Of a stretch of 64,000 nt of DNA, positions 42,301-56,939 are shown one piece after another. The stretch is from Siderastrea siderea (Eukaryota > Cnidaria > Anthozoa > Scleractinia > Rhizangiidae). A model generated the notes under the pieces. The model worked only from the letters and a program-made list of their open reading frames with translations, had not been told where the DNA came from and did no database searches. Position 1 is the stretch's first letter; every line of letters begins with the position of its first letter. Location: assembly GCA_964030785.1 (NCBI GenBank), contig OZ034966.1, positions 1,434,501 to 1,498,500 on the forward strand, read 5' to 3'. The position numbers were made by a program, and so were the translations under genes.

Positions 42301-45300
42301 GTTGGGAAGACAAGACTAACACTGTACGAAAGTTGTAAGGTACGGGGAAACGTCAAAAAGACAAGACTGATACATCCTCAACTCACGTACGGAAAAACGT
42401 CTACAAGAGAAGACTAGTAAATTATAAGCGTATTTAAGTACGGAGAAACATTGAGCAGAAAAACTTATAAGGTTCGAACTTACTAAGGTAAAGAGAAACG
42501 TTGAGAAGTCATATCAAACACGTTGGTTGCAAATGCACTACAGTAGGGAGAAACGCTGCCAACGTACCAAAATACAGAGATTACTAAAACACGCAACTAC
42601 TAACTTAAGGAGAAAGGTAATTAGACAAAACTAATTCCGTAAGAACGTGTGTGACGTACGGAAGAACGCCGAACGGACAAACTGAACTATTAAAGTGGGG
42701 CAATAAATTACGGAGAAACGTAAATGAGACAACTAAAATCGCACTAACGTACGGATAAACGTTGAGAAGACAAGACTAATACCGTCTGAACATACTAACG
42801 CACAAAGAAACACTAAGCAGTGTCGACTTATCGTACGAATGTACTAACACAATGAAAACCTTAGGAAGAGCAGAACAATGTCGTGTGAACATGCTAACGT
42901 ACAAACAAACGTTGAGAAGGCTAGACTAATAAATCGACGAACCTACTTACGAACGGAGAAACGTGAAGACGTTGCGTAAAGAGAAACGCTGGGAAGAGAA
43001 ACTATTGTACGAACGTATAGCAATTAATGCAAAAAAGTCGATAACAGAAGACTAAAGAATTGTGTGAACCTATTAACGTGTAGACAAATATCATATGAAC
43101 CCGATATGAATGCACTAATGGAACTTTCAAGGAAACGTATGGTGAAACGTTCTAAAGACAGCTAATTTCGTTTGAACATAGTAATGAGGGAGAAAACGTT
43201 GCCATCTGAGACAATAATTAGTAGGGAAAAACGTTGAGAGGACAAAACAAATATCATACAAACATTATGATATCCTTTTACGGAATAAGTTTTAGTTTCT
43301 GCTCACTCAGTTTGTTTTTGGGATCCGATCATCAGAAGCAGTATTTAGTTTGGTTTCCATCCGGTGCTTTAGTGCTTTGAAATTTTCACTAGCCAAAATG
43401 GCTAGTGGAAGCGCAAAACTTACTAGCCAAAACGAAATTTCTACTAGTCTGTGACTAGTTGGCTACCGTTAGTCTCGAACCCTGTAGACCTAAACTTTTA
43501 AAACGACCTATTGTCTCTTATAGTGTAGGTGTACATCTTCAAGACTGCAAAGTTTGAAAAAATTCTTTGAGAGCATTTTTGAAAAAAATGGGGTTGACTA
43601 TTTTCCAGTAAAAAATTACAGATTTACGTAATTTTCTATTGTTTCATCGGTACCAGTGTTATCCTGACAGACTGAAACAATGTTGTCACCATATGTCATA
43701 GCTGTAGCATACAGCTACTTTTCCTGAAGGTTTTATCCGGTTTGCTTCACTAGATTTCAAATGATGTAATCGGAAGTAATGTCTTAAATATGCTCATTTT
43801 ACACAGAGAAGCAACGTTGTTGTTACGGAAGCTATTATTCAAAAACTAGCGGATGAATTTTCTTTTAAATCTTGTGATATCAAGTCCAACAAGTATTGAA
43901 CTATCCCTGTAAATTTCAGGTGCATTGAATCATTTTAAGGGCGCGAAATACCAATAAAAGTATAGGAGACTTTTGCACTCGTCTCCAAAATTTTCATTGC
44001 TGCATGATTTGTTGACAGCCGGTTTATTTCAGGAGTTTCTCTTTTGTCTGTATTCTACATATTTGTGTGCTTTGGAACCAACAAGTTTCCCATGCCTGCT
44101 TGCTACGCTTCGCTGGTGCCGAAGGGATCATGAAAATTCTGTTTTTAATACAATGACAATGAAAGCCTTATATTATATGCCATTGTACTAAGAACAGAAT
44201 TTTCACAATACCTCCAGAACCAGCGAAGCTTAGCAAGCAGGCATAGCAAACTTGTTGGTTCCAAAGCACACAAATATGTAGAATACAGACAAAAGAGAAA
44301 CTACTGAAATAAACTGGCTGTCAGCAAATGTGCAGCAATGAAAATTTTGGAGTTCCCTGCTAGCAGAGGCCCCTTTTCCTTTGTATTCGCTGAGCTGACG
44401 GACGGGACGAAAAGGGACCTCTGCCATGGGTCGAAACTCCCTTTGATCCAACCGCCGTCCATGGTCGTGGACGGCGGTTTCCGAAACGCATGCTCCCTGT
44501 ATTGTTTGCTGACCGTGACTTGAGCCCACTGTATCTCGCGCATTCCTTTACAGTTATTCCGCTGTCATTTAGTGAGCCCGCATAGTAACATGCCGTCCTG
44601 GAAAGAGAACTAAAGTCGTGAAGAGTTACAACGGTTACTTTCTCTCGTTTTTGTTAACATGGACGACGGAAAGATAAACAATCGAAAGAAGAAGCTCCAA
44701 GAAACACTCGACAAGTTAAGCAATGGAATTTAGATCGAAGAAAACATCTGTCAAGGCGAAGGACAACCTTCCACCTCCAAAGATTTTTCGAGCTGCGGAC
44801 TTTTTGTGAAATGCTCCAGCACTTCTACGAGTCTACGGTAGAGTAAATTACACATTTGATTGTAAATTTGTATCGAAATCGCTTTTTAATTGAGGGATTC
44901 TTCATATTCCTTACAGTTTTCGTAAAAGTTTTGAAAAACGTGCACAGTTCGCATCACCAAATGCTCTTCAAAATAACTTGCACATCGAGCGAAATCGCTT
45001 GCGCGTAGCTTCCCTTGAAGAAAGAATTGAATGCGTTTGGTCTTCAGAAACAAGTAAAGGCATGTTTTAATAAATGTATTATTTCTAAAAGCTTACTGTC
45101 TCTTCTCCTGTGTACCTTCATTCATAAAATTTCGAAAAGTAGTAATCTGACCTAAACAGACACAAATGCTCTGTTGTGGTTTGATTTCACGCGCGAGACA
45201 GCATGAGAAATCTCTTGCGGAAATTTTCAAAATTTTGACTTTGAGATTGTATTTTTGGCTAATTCTTATTTAACAACTGGTGTATTTTATTTAAAAGTCA

Positions 45301-48300
45301 GAAATTTTAACTATTCTAGATCAAGTGAGTGTTGTTTCTTCGAACCTATAAATTGTCCTTTCGTACTGCACAGGGGTTGTTTATTACCAACTGCCAATTT
45401 AGTGAAGCGATCATAAAACACGCAGCCTTCAATGGGTTAAATTCTCTTTGATTCCTGGAGTTGTGGTCATGTTAAAAAAGCTTCTTTGTCCAGATAACTT
45501 GAAATTAATACCGTAGATTAGACAACAACTATCTGTAGACGAACTGTCTACTTTTTTTAGGGTTTTGGTGAACTCGCCATTCACAACAACAAAACTGTGC
45601 AGGTGTTTTTTGGCGCGCTAGTTGAGAAAGGTGGGAGTCGTCAGCTGATCACGTGCTAAAAGCATCACGTGACGTTTCGGTCGCTAAGTAACCGTGGCGC
45701 ATGCTCAACACAGTTCATTTCGACCCATGGCAGAGGTCCCTTTTCGTGCCGCCCGTCAGCTCAGCGAATACAAAGGAAAAGGGGCCTCTGCTAGCAGGGA
45801 AATTTTGGAGACAAGTGCAAAAGTCTCCTATTCTTTTATTGGTATTTCGTGCCCTTAAAATGATTCAGTGCGCCTGAAATTTACAGGGATAGTTCACTAC
45901 ATGTTGGACTTGATATCACAAGATTTAAAAGAAAATTCATCCACTAGTTTTTGAATAATAGCTTCCGTAACAACAACGTTGCTTCTCTGTGTAAAATGAG
46001 CATATTTAAGACATTACTTCTGATTACATCATTTGAAATCTAGTGAAGCAAACTGGATAAAACCTTCAGGAAAAGTAGCTGTATGCTACAGCTATGACAT
46101 ATGGTGACAACATTGTTTCAGTCTGTCAGGATAACACTGGTACCGATGAAACAATAGAGAATTATGTAAATCTGTAATTTTTTACTGGAAAATATTCAAC
46201 CCCATTTTTTTCGAAGATGCTGTCATAGAATTTTTCAAACTTTGCAGTCTTGAAGATGTACACCTACACTATAAGAGACAATAGGTCGTTTTAAAAGTTT
46301 AGGTCTAGATGTCCAGAAAATTGCTGATATGCAAAACTCATGACGTCATCGTTCCGTTGCTATGGTAACAGCAGTGTCAATCAAACCTATTTTTTTGACA
46401 AGTTCATTCAGTCTCTAGTAAATATATGAAGCAGCTTGCCCCACCGTACTCAGCCAGTAAAGTATTAGCCATTCAAAGTTGGGATGGTGTACCTCGGAAA
46501 AATCCAGATGAGCCACCTTAATAAACACTACAGTAGTAATAAGCACCTTACTAGCTACTAAGTTAGGATGTATGAACTTAGTAAACTACATAGCTTGCTA
46601 AGATGGATTTGATAATTAATTGTGTGTTCTTAGGAATTTCACCCGATTTGCACCAGACACCCCAGAATCAAGTGGTTCACGCGAATCTTGGGCATCGTCC
46701 AGGTCAACTCAGTGTGAGGTAAGCTGCAAGAACATTACATGTAATTCTGGTTAAAAGTTCCCAGGACAGTTACAGAAAACTTTGGAGATTAAAAATAATG
46801 CAATCAAGCCCTTGTGCTCAGAATAAAGATCTGTAATAGGGGCATGTTTATGATACAGACAGATACATACATGTAGTTCTGTTTTCTGTGTCTGTAATTA
46901 GGTATTTAAATTTGGTTTGTTTAGTTAGGTGGCCACACCTGTCTTAGTTAAATTTCCTCAAAAATGATATTTAGCCTTGTGACGAGAAAAAATAATTGTA
47001 CATGAATCTGTAGATACATGTAACTGATAGTAATACATACCTAATGTCTAAAAAATTTATAAATTAAAATGGCACAGTGTCTATTTTAATCATTCACCCA
47101 CAAATTAAACAGTGACCCTGAAGTTTTAAGTTTTGACGTGACCAAATTGGTTTTTCCAGGCATGCAAGTCTTTGGACCACACCCATGCTGGCTATATCAG
47201 CATTGATCATGAGGCCCATATCAGTTACTATAGCAACAGGTCTCCAGAGCAACCAGAGTTGTACAGTGTAGTAAGGCAGGCCTGTGTCAGGAGGTAGGAG
47301 CTGGCTATGTAATGTGTATGTTATATGAAGGAATTTGTATTTACTGGATTCCTTGGAAAACTTGTACAGGACAGGCCTTCTGACAGGGTGCAGGAGAAAA
47401 ATTAAAATTGTGCGGGATTTTGGGGGCAAATTGTGTGGGAAAAAACGTCGATTGTGCGGGAAATTGTGCGCGATTGCGTAATCTTTTGACGAACCAAATA
47501 TTCATACTCCAGTGTGCTAGCCAGACCCGACAGGGAGGAAATTCTGTATAAATGAAATATGCGGCTAAATTTCTTTCTTTGGCAATAGAAATATACCCAG
47601 CAGTCGCCAATTTGTGGCTATTTTTTTCTTACCAAAGCGTAGTTTGACTCAAAACTAAAATAAAATCACGTTGTGTGACATGATAAACTCGATCGGGTTT
47701 TATTTAACGCGCCTATAAAACCAAAATAAAACTTTGGTATAAAATATTTCCAATCTAAACAAGTTCGTTTATAAAAAAACCCTGCAGTTTTGCTGTCTTT
47801 AATTAACAAAATGTAGTGTGAATAATTCCCCGTAAAGGTTCACAAATTCTTCGAAGTTAGCTGCAAAAACACAACCCAAGCTGTGTGCAAACTGCGCGCT
47901 AAATGTGATTTGATACAGTGTTTGATGGCATCAACACCTTACCAAGTAGATCGTAGAACTTGCATTTTTTGGAATGAAAATGCCTTTCACGTGAATGAAA
48001 AAATCAAATCTAGTATGCAGATCAGAGCTTTTTAAAATGATTTTCTCCTTTCCCAAGTTTAACGATTCAGTTCCTTTGTCAATTCGCAAATTCGATCGAT
48101 CAGTCCTTTGCGAAAATAATTCAGTCATTTCTGCTCCACGGTTCATTTCTTCGGCATTTCTCTGGCATTTCTTCTTTGTTCCCCGGCATATAAGCTTATA
48201 TTATCAAACTGAATGAGGAAGCGATACGCTCGAAAACAAACCTGACTATTGAAGTTGACCAGAAGCAGATCGAACTGAGACTATTGCCCAGGCCGGCGCA

Positions 48301-51300
48301 GAGTAATGAAAGAAGGCCTTGTCGTTTTTAAATCCGCTCGAGCGATCGAGGAAAGCGAGGGATTTCTCGATTGTTTTGGAAGGTAAATAGCCTGGAAATA
48401 GCCCAAAAAGTTTTTAGGAATCTTGGTAATCAATAGGATACCTGATTTAATTAAATATTTGAGCAATCTTTCAGTATTGTGCGGGATTTTGCGGGGTTTT
48501 GGGAATTGTGCGTTATTGTGCGGGTTTGACCGAATTGTGCGGTCCCGCACCCGCGCACCCTGTCAGAAGGACTGACAGGATAAAATAAATTGTGCAATAA
48601 ATAACTTATTCTGACTAGTTCATGCCTCAGTGTGAAATCTGCAAGATATTCAGATATTTTGGTTAAGCTTTCAGTGGAATTTTTTTGTTGTCTGTGGTTG
48701 AGCTTTTATTTAATTAATTTAGTAAACCTTAAAAGTCGTAATGATTTTGACTTAGGCACATGCGTGAAGAAACATTTTCTGAAGTCATCCATAAAGTGTG
48801 TAGCTTCAAGATCTAATTTAGAGCAAAAATTCTAGTTTGTAACATTTTAACAGTGAACCAGAAAACCTGTCATAACTGGTTTGTTACAAGACAAATACTG
48901 TAATTGACATCATTGAACTGTCTTGTTACTGATGATTCTTAAGCTTGCCTTAACTGAGTGGAGTTGGTTAAATAAACTATTTTCCATGTATCAATAAATT
49001 CATTATTTATTGGTTAATTTTTGTGTAAATCATTTTGTAGTCTGAGTTGTGAGGTGTGTCCTGGCCGGGAAGGTCCGATGTTTTTTGGTGAAGAGTCATC
49101 AGGATATGTGTTCACGCACACATTCTTCCTGAAGGATGCTCAGTCAAGAGGATTTCAAAGATGGTCAGTTGTCATTGACACGTTAGGGAAATATGGGTGC
49201 ATTTCTTCTGTGAATTCCGAGATCAGATTAAAAAATCTGGATCACTGGATTCTTTTTGTCCAAAAGAAGTAATCTAAAATGAATTATCTATGGTTAAAAA
49301 CGGGGCAAAAGTAGACCACGCAGGCCAATACATCATGTAGGACCATATTTGTTTCAAGTTAACCACATGTTATGCAGATTCTTTTCGGATCTTTGTGAAA
49401 GAAACATCCACATGATAACTCCAAAGTATCCAGTTTTGGATATGATCCAACGAGTTCTTCTTTGGTATGGATCACATGCATATAATTATATAAGATTCCT
49501 CTTTGGATTTAGTGATTAGAAGAAATGCAAAATCTGAATTACATTTGTACTAAATGAATTTTAAAAATCCAGATTTAGGAACTACATCCCTAGGTTTACT
49601 AAATAAATTCATACATTGTACGTATACATGTGGTACACCTATGAGACATAATTTTCCAAAGTTAGCCATGCAACTGGTGTACATGAACTAGTTATTAAAT
49701 TTGTTCACCAGGGCTTCCTAGTTGTAACATTTACACGTAAGTTAAAGTGTACCAACATGAAGTCAAATCCAAGTTTTGTACATGCAAGTTTAATTCGTTT
49801 TTGTAGTAAACATGTACATGTGCATAAAGGTTATAATAGCACTGTCAAGCTCTTTAATTGAGAAAGGCAGTTTTAGTCCTACATGTTGTAGCAGTCTGCT
49901 GTAGAAGGAGGCAAGACTAACAGTGTAGGTATTCAAGACTGTAGAACCCCCTGATTATGTCCTAGTCCCCCTACACTCCAGTAGCCAACCTAATTAAAGG
50001 AAGGGTATTTGTACAGTACCTTATACATGTATACCAAGAGATGCAGTGGATTCCAGCGTAATATCATCTACATGCACTGTCAAATCCCTTTTTTTTATAT
50101 ATCTACCCCTGTAGGTACAGCATGATTGCCGTGATGAAAGATCGCATTTATCTGGTCAACTCTTGGCCATTCCTAGTGAGGTATGTGAAAGAGCACTGTT
50201 CTAAGGTCTTTATGTTCATATGCGTGTACAGAGAGTGTACTGTTAAAACAACCCGAGTTTCAATGTTGTACATGGACCGGCTGAGATTTGTTATTAACTG
50301 ACCATGGCCATGAGGCAACAGCCAGTTAATACATTGGCGAGGTTTTTTTTTTCATTTAATTGGTGTTGGATAAGACAGAAATAAGAAAGATAAGCTGCGT
50401 CATCAGTCTTGACACATTTATTTATTCATTTAGTAATGCTGTTGTAAAAATATTGTGTCACACACACTTTTCATCACTTAGATTCACATGTTGATCCCCC
50501 TGAGAATACGTGCATGGTTCAAATGCCCATTGTGCGTTCTTGTTTCAGTTTATTACCTGCATCTATTTTTCCTCTTTTTTTCAGTCATTTCAGAGAACTG
50601 ATTGATGAATTACAAGCCAAGGTACAGTTGTACTTTACACTAATACCACCAATTGGTGTCCATGCAGTGACATTATTTTCTTAGGTGCTCTGTTTTAATG
50701 ATTTTGATCTGTTGTTTGTTCTGTTGTGGGTGGGAGTGCTTTACTCTGGACAGTTACATGTATCTCAACAGAGCACTTTATACACCATACAGTCTTCCAA
50801 ATGGATGATTGCCTACTACTACCAAAAAACTGTTATAATGTTATAAGTTGTGAATGTTTTTGTAAGTGTTATCTTCCATTTATGTCTACAGGTACATGTT
50901 TAACTTAGACTGCTAGCAGTCCCTCTCTGGATAGTCAAGTGAGAGCGAGAGCTATCAACAGCACAGCAAGACTGGAGCGAGAGAAAAAAGTGAGAAGAGA
51001 CTGGGGGGAGGCAGGACTTTTCCTCTTGCCCACCTCTCCCCCAGCCCCCTTCTGCTCGTTTCTCCAGGTTTCGGCTTTTTTGCTCGGTTATTTCAACTAT
51101 CTGGAAAGGGACTGTTAACAGTCTATACATGTTTAACAGAAAATGGATACATGACTGTATATTAGACATAAAAAGCCTTTAGAAAAAAAACACTTTACAC
51201 CCACCTTGTGTCATGGTCATATCATATTGCATCTGTTTTACCTCTGCAGGCAAATGCTATTTATAATACTGAGCATGCTGAGTTTGTTCAGAAAGGTCAA

Positions 51301-53008
51301 CACATTCAGCCCAGCGCTAATGGCTTCCTTCTGGCACCTGGTAAAGTTTTCAGTACTGTTGCACAGTTCTTTAGATTCCATCAGACCACCACATGATTGC
51401 TTACATCCAGTAATTAAATAGGTCATTTATTTATTTATTTATTTACAAATACAACCTGCTTCCTGACACTTGAGGGTCAATATCCATGTACTGACAGACT
51501 TACAGTACATGTATTTGACAATATGAATTCATATTATCTTGTTGTGGTACCTCTCAACAGTACTACAATTGTGTTAATTAAAGGTGATTTCATTGCATTG
51601 TGGAAGCTGACGTTTAGCACCAGCTTTGCAGATTGTTAGGAGATGTAAGTTAGGAAAAAGCATGGCCTAATGGCGAGGTTTCTAAAGTTACATGTACATG
51701 TAAAATGCTCTTCACTGACTGCTAGCTGTAGCACAGCAGTCCTGAGTAAACTCATAGGTGGCATTAGTGTTGCAGTTACCGTGTACAATGTTTACATTGT
51801 ATGTACTCACAAGCCCAAAACAGAGTGTGTTTAACTCCCAAAAAGTCCCAAGTTCTTTATTTCAAACCGACAAAACAGTCTTTGCACCTCTCCATCACTC
51901 ATAGTGAGTACCCAGCCCCCACCCATCAGGGCTGTATTCCTCTTGTTGGTTAACTGAGTTGGCTTCTTCAGACACTCTCATTATATCACTCCTTAGATAT
52001 TTTCAGAAGGCAAAGAGGGGGAAACAAAACCTATAGAGGGATTGCAGACTTACTTAGGGATAAGGTAAGATCTTTACTTAGGGGTAAGATGAAATCAAAC
52101 ACTGAAATTATTAATCTTTGCTGTAAATAACAAATGAGATTTACTAAATCTACTGTGCCTTAAGAGGTCATGCAGTAACCAGCAAAAGTAAGTTGACAGT
52201 CTCGACTCAAAACTCTGTTTTCATGAACCAAGTTTCAAGGATTGATTTTCCAGTTTCAAGACACTCGAAGAATTTTACAAGACTCTTGAATAGGGATTCT
52301 GAGGAAAGGATTTATTTCTCAAACACAGAACAATAACAACGGACAGTAGCAAATTACATGCCAGACACATATTACAAGTCCTGCCTTTGTCAGGTGATTT
52401 TTATAACTTTTGAAACATGACAAAGCAGGATTTCTGCCGTCACATAGACACACAGGCATCCCAAAGGCAGTTGGTTACCCTCGGGCATTTCCCGTGAATT
52501 TCTTTCAGCTTTGAAATATTTGATCACCCTTCTGGCTGAAACCTGGCTTTTTTCGTATCAAGAGGTTTTTTTACCATTTGAACTGATTGGGAATTTTAAA
52601 CTCTTCTTGTTGTAGGATCTGTTTGCTACTCTTCATCAAAGATTTTCATGGATGCTGAAAGCATGTGGCAACAGAATAACAGAAAAGCTTTTAGAAGGTC
52701 CACCTAAGGCAAGTTCCAAAAATTGTCATATGTAGGAAAGTGAAGTTATTGGTGATCCTACAAAACAAGTGTGTCTGACGTGGAACTCTGTGTTTTTCAG
52801 GAAGAACTCCTGACAGATCTTGAGGCCCAGTGGGAGGGAGATAACCTCCAAGGTAAAATTAGTCCACACTGTAAGTTGATTTCTTCAAGTTAAGGTAGTA
52901 CCTATTAATGTAAATGCAGACAAATTTATCTTGCTTTGGGCAGGTGCATCTTGTAAAGAAGGAGAAAGATCAACACAGGCAATAATAATAATGTTGATAA
53001 TAATAATA

Positions 53009-53083
<75 letters not shown>

Positions 53084-53094
53084 AATAATAATAA

Positions 53095-53125
<31 letters not shown>

Positions 53126-56100
53126 AAGAAGAAGAAGAAGAATTACACATTTATATAGCTCTGTTTCTACTAAGTATCCAGCAGTGCTTAACAATCTTGC
53201 AGCTAAAACAGACAGTTAAGCAGTCGGACAGACAAGGAAACAAACATACAGTGTCAGCCATGACAGACAGGCAAGTATGCATGCTGGCTGACTGGCTGGC
53301 TGGCAGACAGAAAAACAGGTAGACTAGCAGGATTAAAATATGACAGAACGACAGACAGATAGTAATGCAATGTATCAGTGTAGAAATTTAACATGCCAAA
53401 TGTTTCCTGCAGGCAACACTGATGTGGAAAAAAAGACTACAAACCAAGAAGGTGAACAAAAAAAACTTAATAGTCAATGTTTGTGGAGTGGTATCTTACA
53501 TAATGTGATAACAACTGAGAACGGAGATTAGCACATTAACTTGCATGAATGTAATGATAACAATAATAAGATATTTTTAAAAACTGGACTAGGTATATTG
53601 GATTTCTAGCATTTTGATTGGCTGAACGGAGCTAGGCTATCAGCTCATATACCTGCTGTGACCAAATATGGTCAATGGACAGTCAACAGCAAAATGAACA
53701 ATATGAGCTGAAAGTTTTTTCCTCGTGAGGGACCCAGCGAGAAAAAGGGACAAGAAAAATCACTTGGCAGCGAATTTAAATTACAGTGTAAGTAGAAATT
53801 TCAACAGCGTCACCAACAAGTATCACCAACAGCGTCATCTAGCACAAGTCAAAATTGTTTGAAAAAATTGTGCAGAAATAGAAATTTAAGAATTAAGCAT
53901 TGTGTTTCAGTACAATTAATTTCTTTCATCGATTGTCACGTCCTGGTCACGTCGATCATTAAAATTGAACAAACGGTAGGTTTTATCAGGAAGGCTTTCC
54001 ACTTCAAAATATCAAGACAAAACATAAAATAAAACAGTGAAATGGGGCAGGAGCATTTAATAAAAACTATCACACATTTATGGCGAGTCGGTGCGAAAAT
54101 CATGACATGAAGCAGTCTAAACAATTACTAAACAAACTACAGCTGCAAACTACCAAGAAGGAAGGAAGGGCAAGATTTTTTTCGGCTTTAACACGCAAAA
54201 TTGACATTGGTTTACCTGCACTCGTTGTAGCTCGTGTTCCAACAGGTCCGAATGCTCAGATAGAAATCGGATGCCGTGTAAACAGAGTTGAATCGCTTTT
54301 CCAGTTGTTAAAAAAAATTTTTAACGTTCCGTCCGCAACCTCTAAACCGAGAACAACTTACTGCACTTTGTGCTTTGCGTTGAACAAACTATGATGGTGA
54401 ATTCTACTGTTCCTCTTTTGCAAAACTTGTGCCACTCTGTTCACTTTCGAGCAGTTTTCATTGATTCATTCAACTTTGCAATGAAACGCTGCAACACCTC
54501 GCAAGGTTTTGGCGCCGTTTTCGTTCAGTCATGTGATCGATTCTTGTTCCCTTTTTATCTCTTTTCTCATTTTTCCCATTCTTTCTTGATTTCTTTTAAA
54601 ATAATGGTTAAGTTTTTAATAAAACAATTATTCTACTCGGGCTTGCTGGATATCTAATGGTTATAACCAACCCGGCGCTACGCGCCTTGTTGGTTATCTA
54701 TCATTTGATATCCAGCGCGCCCTCGTAGAATAATTGTTAAATATTCCCAAAGACGAAAATATCACTAACGATGTAGTTTTTGGAGGTAGCTGGGTGAAAA
54801 GAAAGCTTACACTATCAGTGGGTGATTAAATCCTGGATGAGTATTATATAATGTCCTCTTTAAGGTGCATTTTTGATGACATTTTAATCTACACTGTCCA
54901 CAACTTTACTACCATTAGCCGTGCAACTCAAACACTATGTGTACAGTTAGTAATTAAGTTTGTCTGCATCTGTTATGTCATGATTTCTCTTATATCTTCG
55001 AATTCCAATAAGGTGATATGAGTGGGCCAGTGTTCAAGTCCCTTCGACATATTCTGAAGGTGAGAAGAGCAAAATAAACATGTGCTTCCATTGGTGTCAA
55101 AAGCATTTTTTTTCTTCTTTCATCCCACGTGGGTTTAGTTCTAGACTGGGGCATTGTGGAATTACCACAGTGAAAAATGTATTTAATGTATGGGACGTGC
55201 TAAAAATTTGCACCACACATTAAATACAGAGAGGTTTGACATTTTAATAGCTTGAAATAGAGATTTTATGTAGTTTTCTTAAATTCTTGAACATGATCAT
55301 TAATTTTGGAAACTACGTTTGCAGCTGTTTCTGTCACTACAAATTTACTTTTGTATATAACTATATCACATTATAAAAAGTATTTACACCATGAAGTTCA
55401 ACTTACCATAAAGTCTCTTTTCCACTTTCGAACCAACTCGTGCTCGTGCATGTTGTCATGTAATTTTGCAGGTGCTTGGAAGTCACAAGTTTCACTTGTT
55501 AGCATTCCATGTTATTCAAGGAAATCAAGTCATTGTGAGAGGCGAGAAACGAAGAACTGTAGAGTCAGTCCTCAACTGCCTGAAGGTAAACTGCACTAAG
55601 AAGGAGACTGACTGACTGACTGACTGACTGACTGACTGACTGACTGACTGACTGACTGACTGACTGACTGACTGACTGACTCACTGACTGACTACTGGCT
55701 GACTGACTCACTGTTATTACAAATACAAAATTTTGGATTTATCAACTGAGTTGATAAGGTAAATTGGCCACCGCAAAGAGATTGAAAGCTGACGTTTCGA
55801 GCATTCGCCCTTCGTCAGCGCAAATCCATTTGCTCAAAATCCAAATGCATTTGCTCTGACAAAGGGCTAATGCTCGAAACGTCAGCTTTCAATCTCTTTA
55901 CGGTGGCCAATTTACCTTATCAACTCAGTTGATAAATCCAAAATTTTGTGTTTCACGTCCCCACTGATGCAGCACCACAGTTTTTTTAGAAACTAACCCC
56001 TTGCTTGTTTGTTATTACAAATAGATCAGTTGACTGTTTGATTCCTTGATGGACTGATCAACTATCTAATCCTGACTCACTGTCTGTGCCTTTGGATTAA

Positions 56101-56908
56101 GTTCGCCCAACATCACTCTCAGAAAAACAAAGTCTAGATCGACAGGTTGAAAAGGACATGGTCATGTGCTTTGAATGCTGGATTTTATCCACTTTTCCAG
56201 CTTTTTTCACGCTTCCTTGACCAACGGATCATGATTGATGGCAGTAAAATACCCAGTTAATAGTTGAGTGTTTTTGAAGGCGAAGTAATAACGCAAACCC
56301 TTTCTCTCTTCTTTAGGTTCTCATACCAAGTGGTTGCTGCTCATGTGTTCCTTACAGCACAACATACAAGGTAAGGTGCATGCAGTGTATTTGCAATACT
56401 CTGGTGGATGTTTTCTGTTCTTTCTTGGACGGCTTTTGCTACATGTAAGTCACTGATTACTGACAGTAAACAGATGCAACCATCTCGAGACACAGTCTAT
56501 CTTCATATGTTTCGATTTGAAGGGTAGTTTTATCTTTTTGTCGTTTTCTTGGAGAAATAGAACTTTTCTATGATCTTCTATGTGCTGTTAGTAACGCTCA
56601 CTGAGGATTTCTTGTAATGTTCATAATTTTCAGGTCAGGCAGGAATACATTTATTATACTATTAAAACCAACTTTACCTTTTGATGCATACAACTCTTTC
56701 AGGATTCTTGGCAGTGCAACTTTCTTGGGCTTGCACCAGGAGTTGAGATTCCACCTCATGTTCTGTCATCGGACCTGTTTGTTCTTCTTGATATCGTTTC
56801 ACCACTAGGACATGTGAGTTTTTACATCGTTAATGTATACCAATATTTACCAATATACACCAATATTTCCTGTAGGTAGACATCTTTGTACAGTGTACAA
56901 CGTGAATT

Positions 56909-56939
<31 letters not shown>

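Larger units (their letters stand above)
41709..46517. mobile_element. 4.8-kb TTAA-flanked DNA element with ~0.8-kb inverted arms
   Basis: The ends GGTGGCTCATC (41709) and GATGAGCCACC (46517) are flanked by TTAA on both sides (41705-41708, 46518-46521). This fits the Kolobok or piggyBac superfamilies. The arms match from 41709 to about 44440 (less two insertions) and from about 45718 to 46517. The non-repeated centre (44440-45718) has a short possible gene remnant at 44660-45070 and no recognisable transposase. FLCN intron 2. Confidence 0.75.

Noticed and set aside
51997..52064. FLCN exon 9 starting at the TTTTCAG acceptor near 52006
   Set aside because: The better-looking acceptor breaks the frame with exons 8 and 10. 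Starting at 51997 keeps phase and restores the conserved QRGGN region.
52885..53194. Poly-Tyr/Ile/Ser frames
   Set aside because: AAT and GAA microsatellites in FLCN intron 11.
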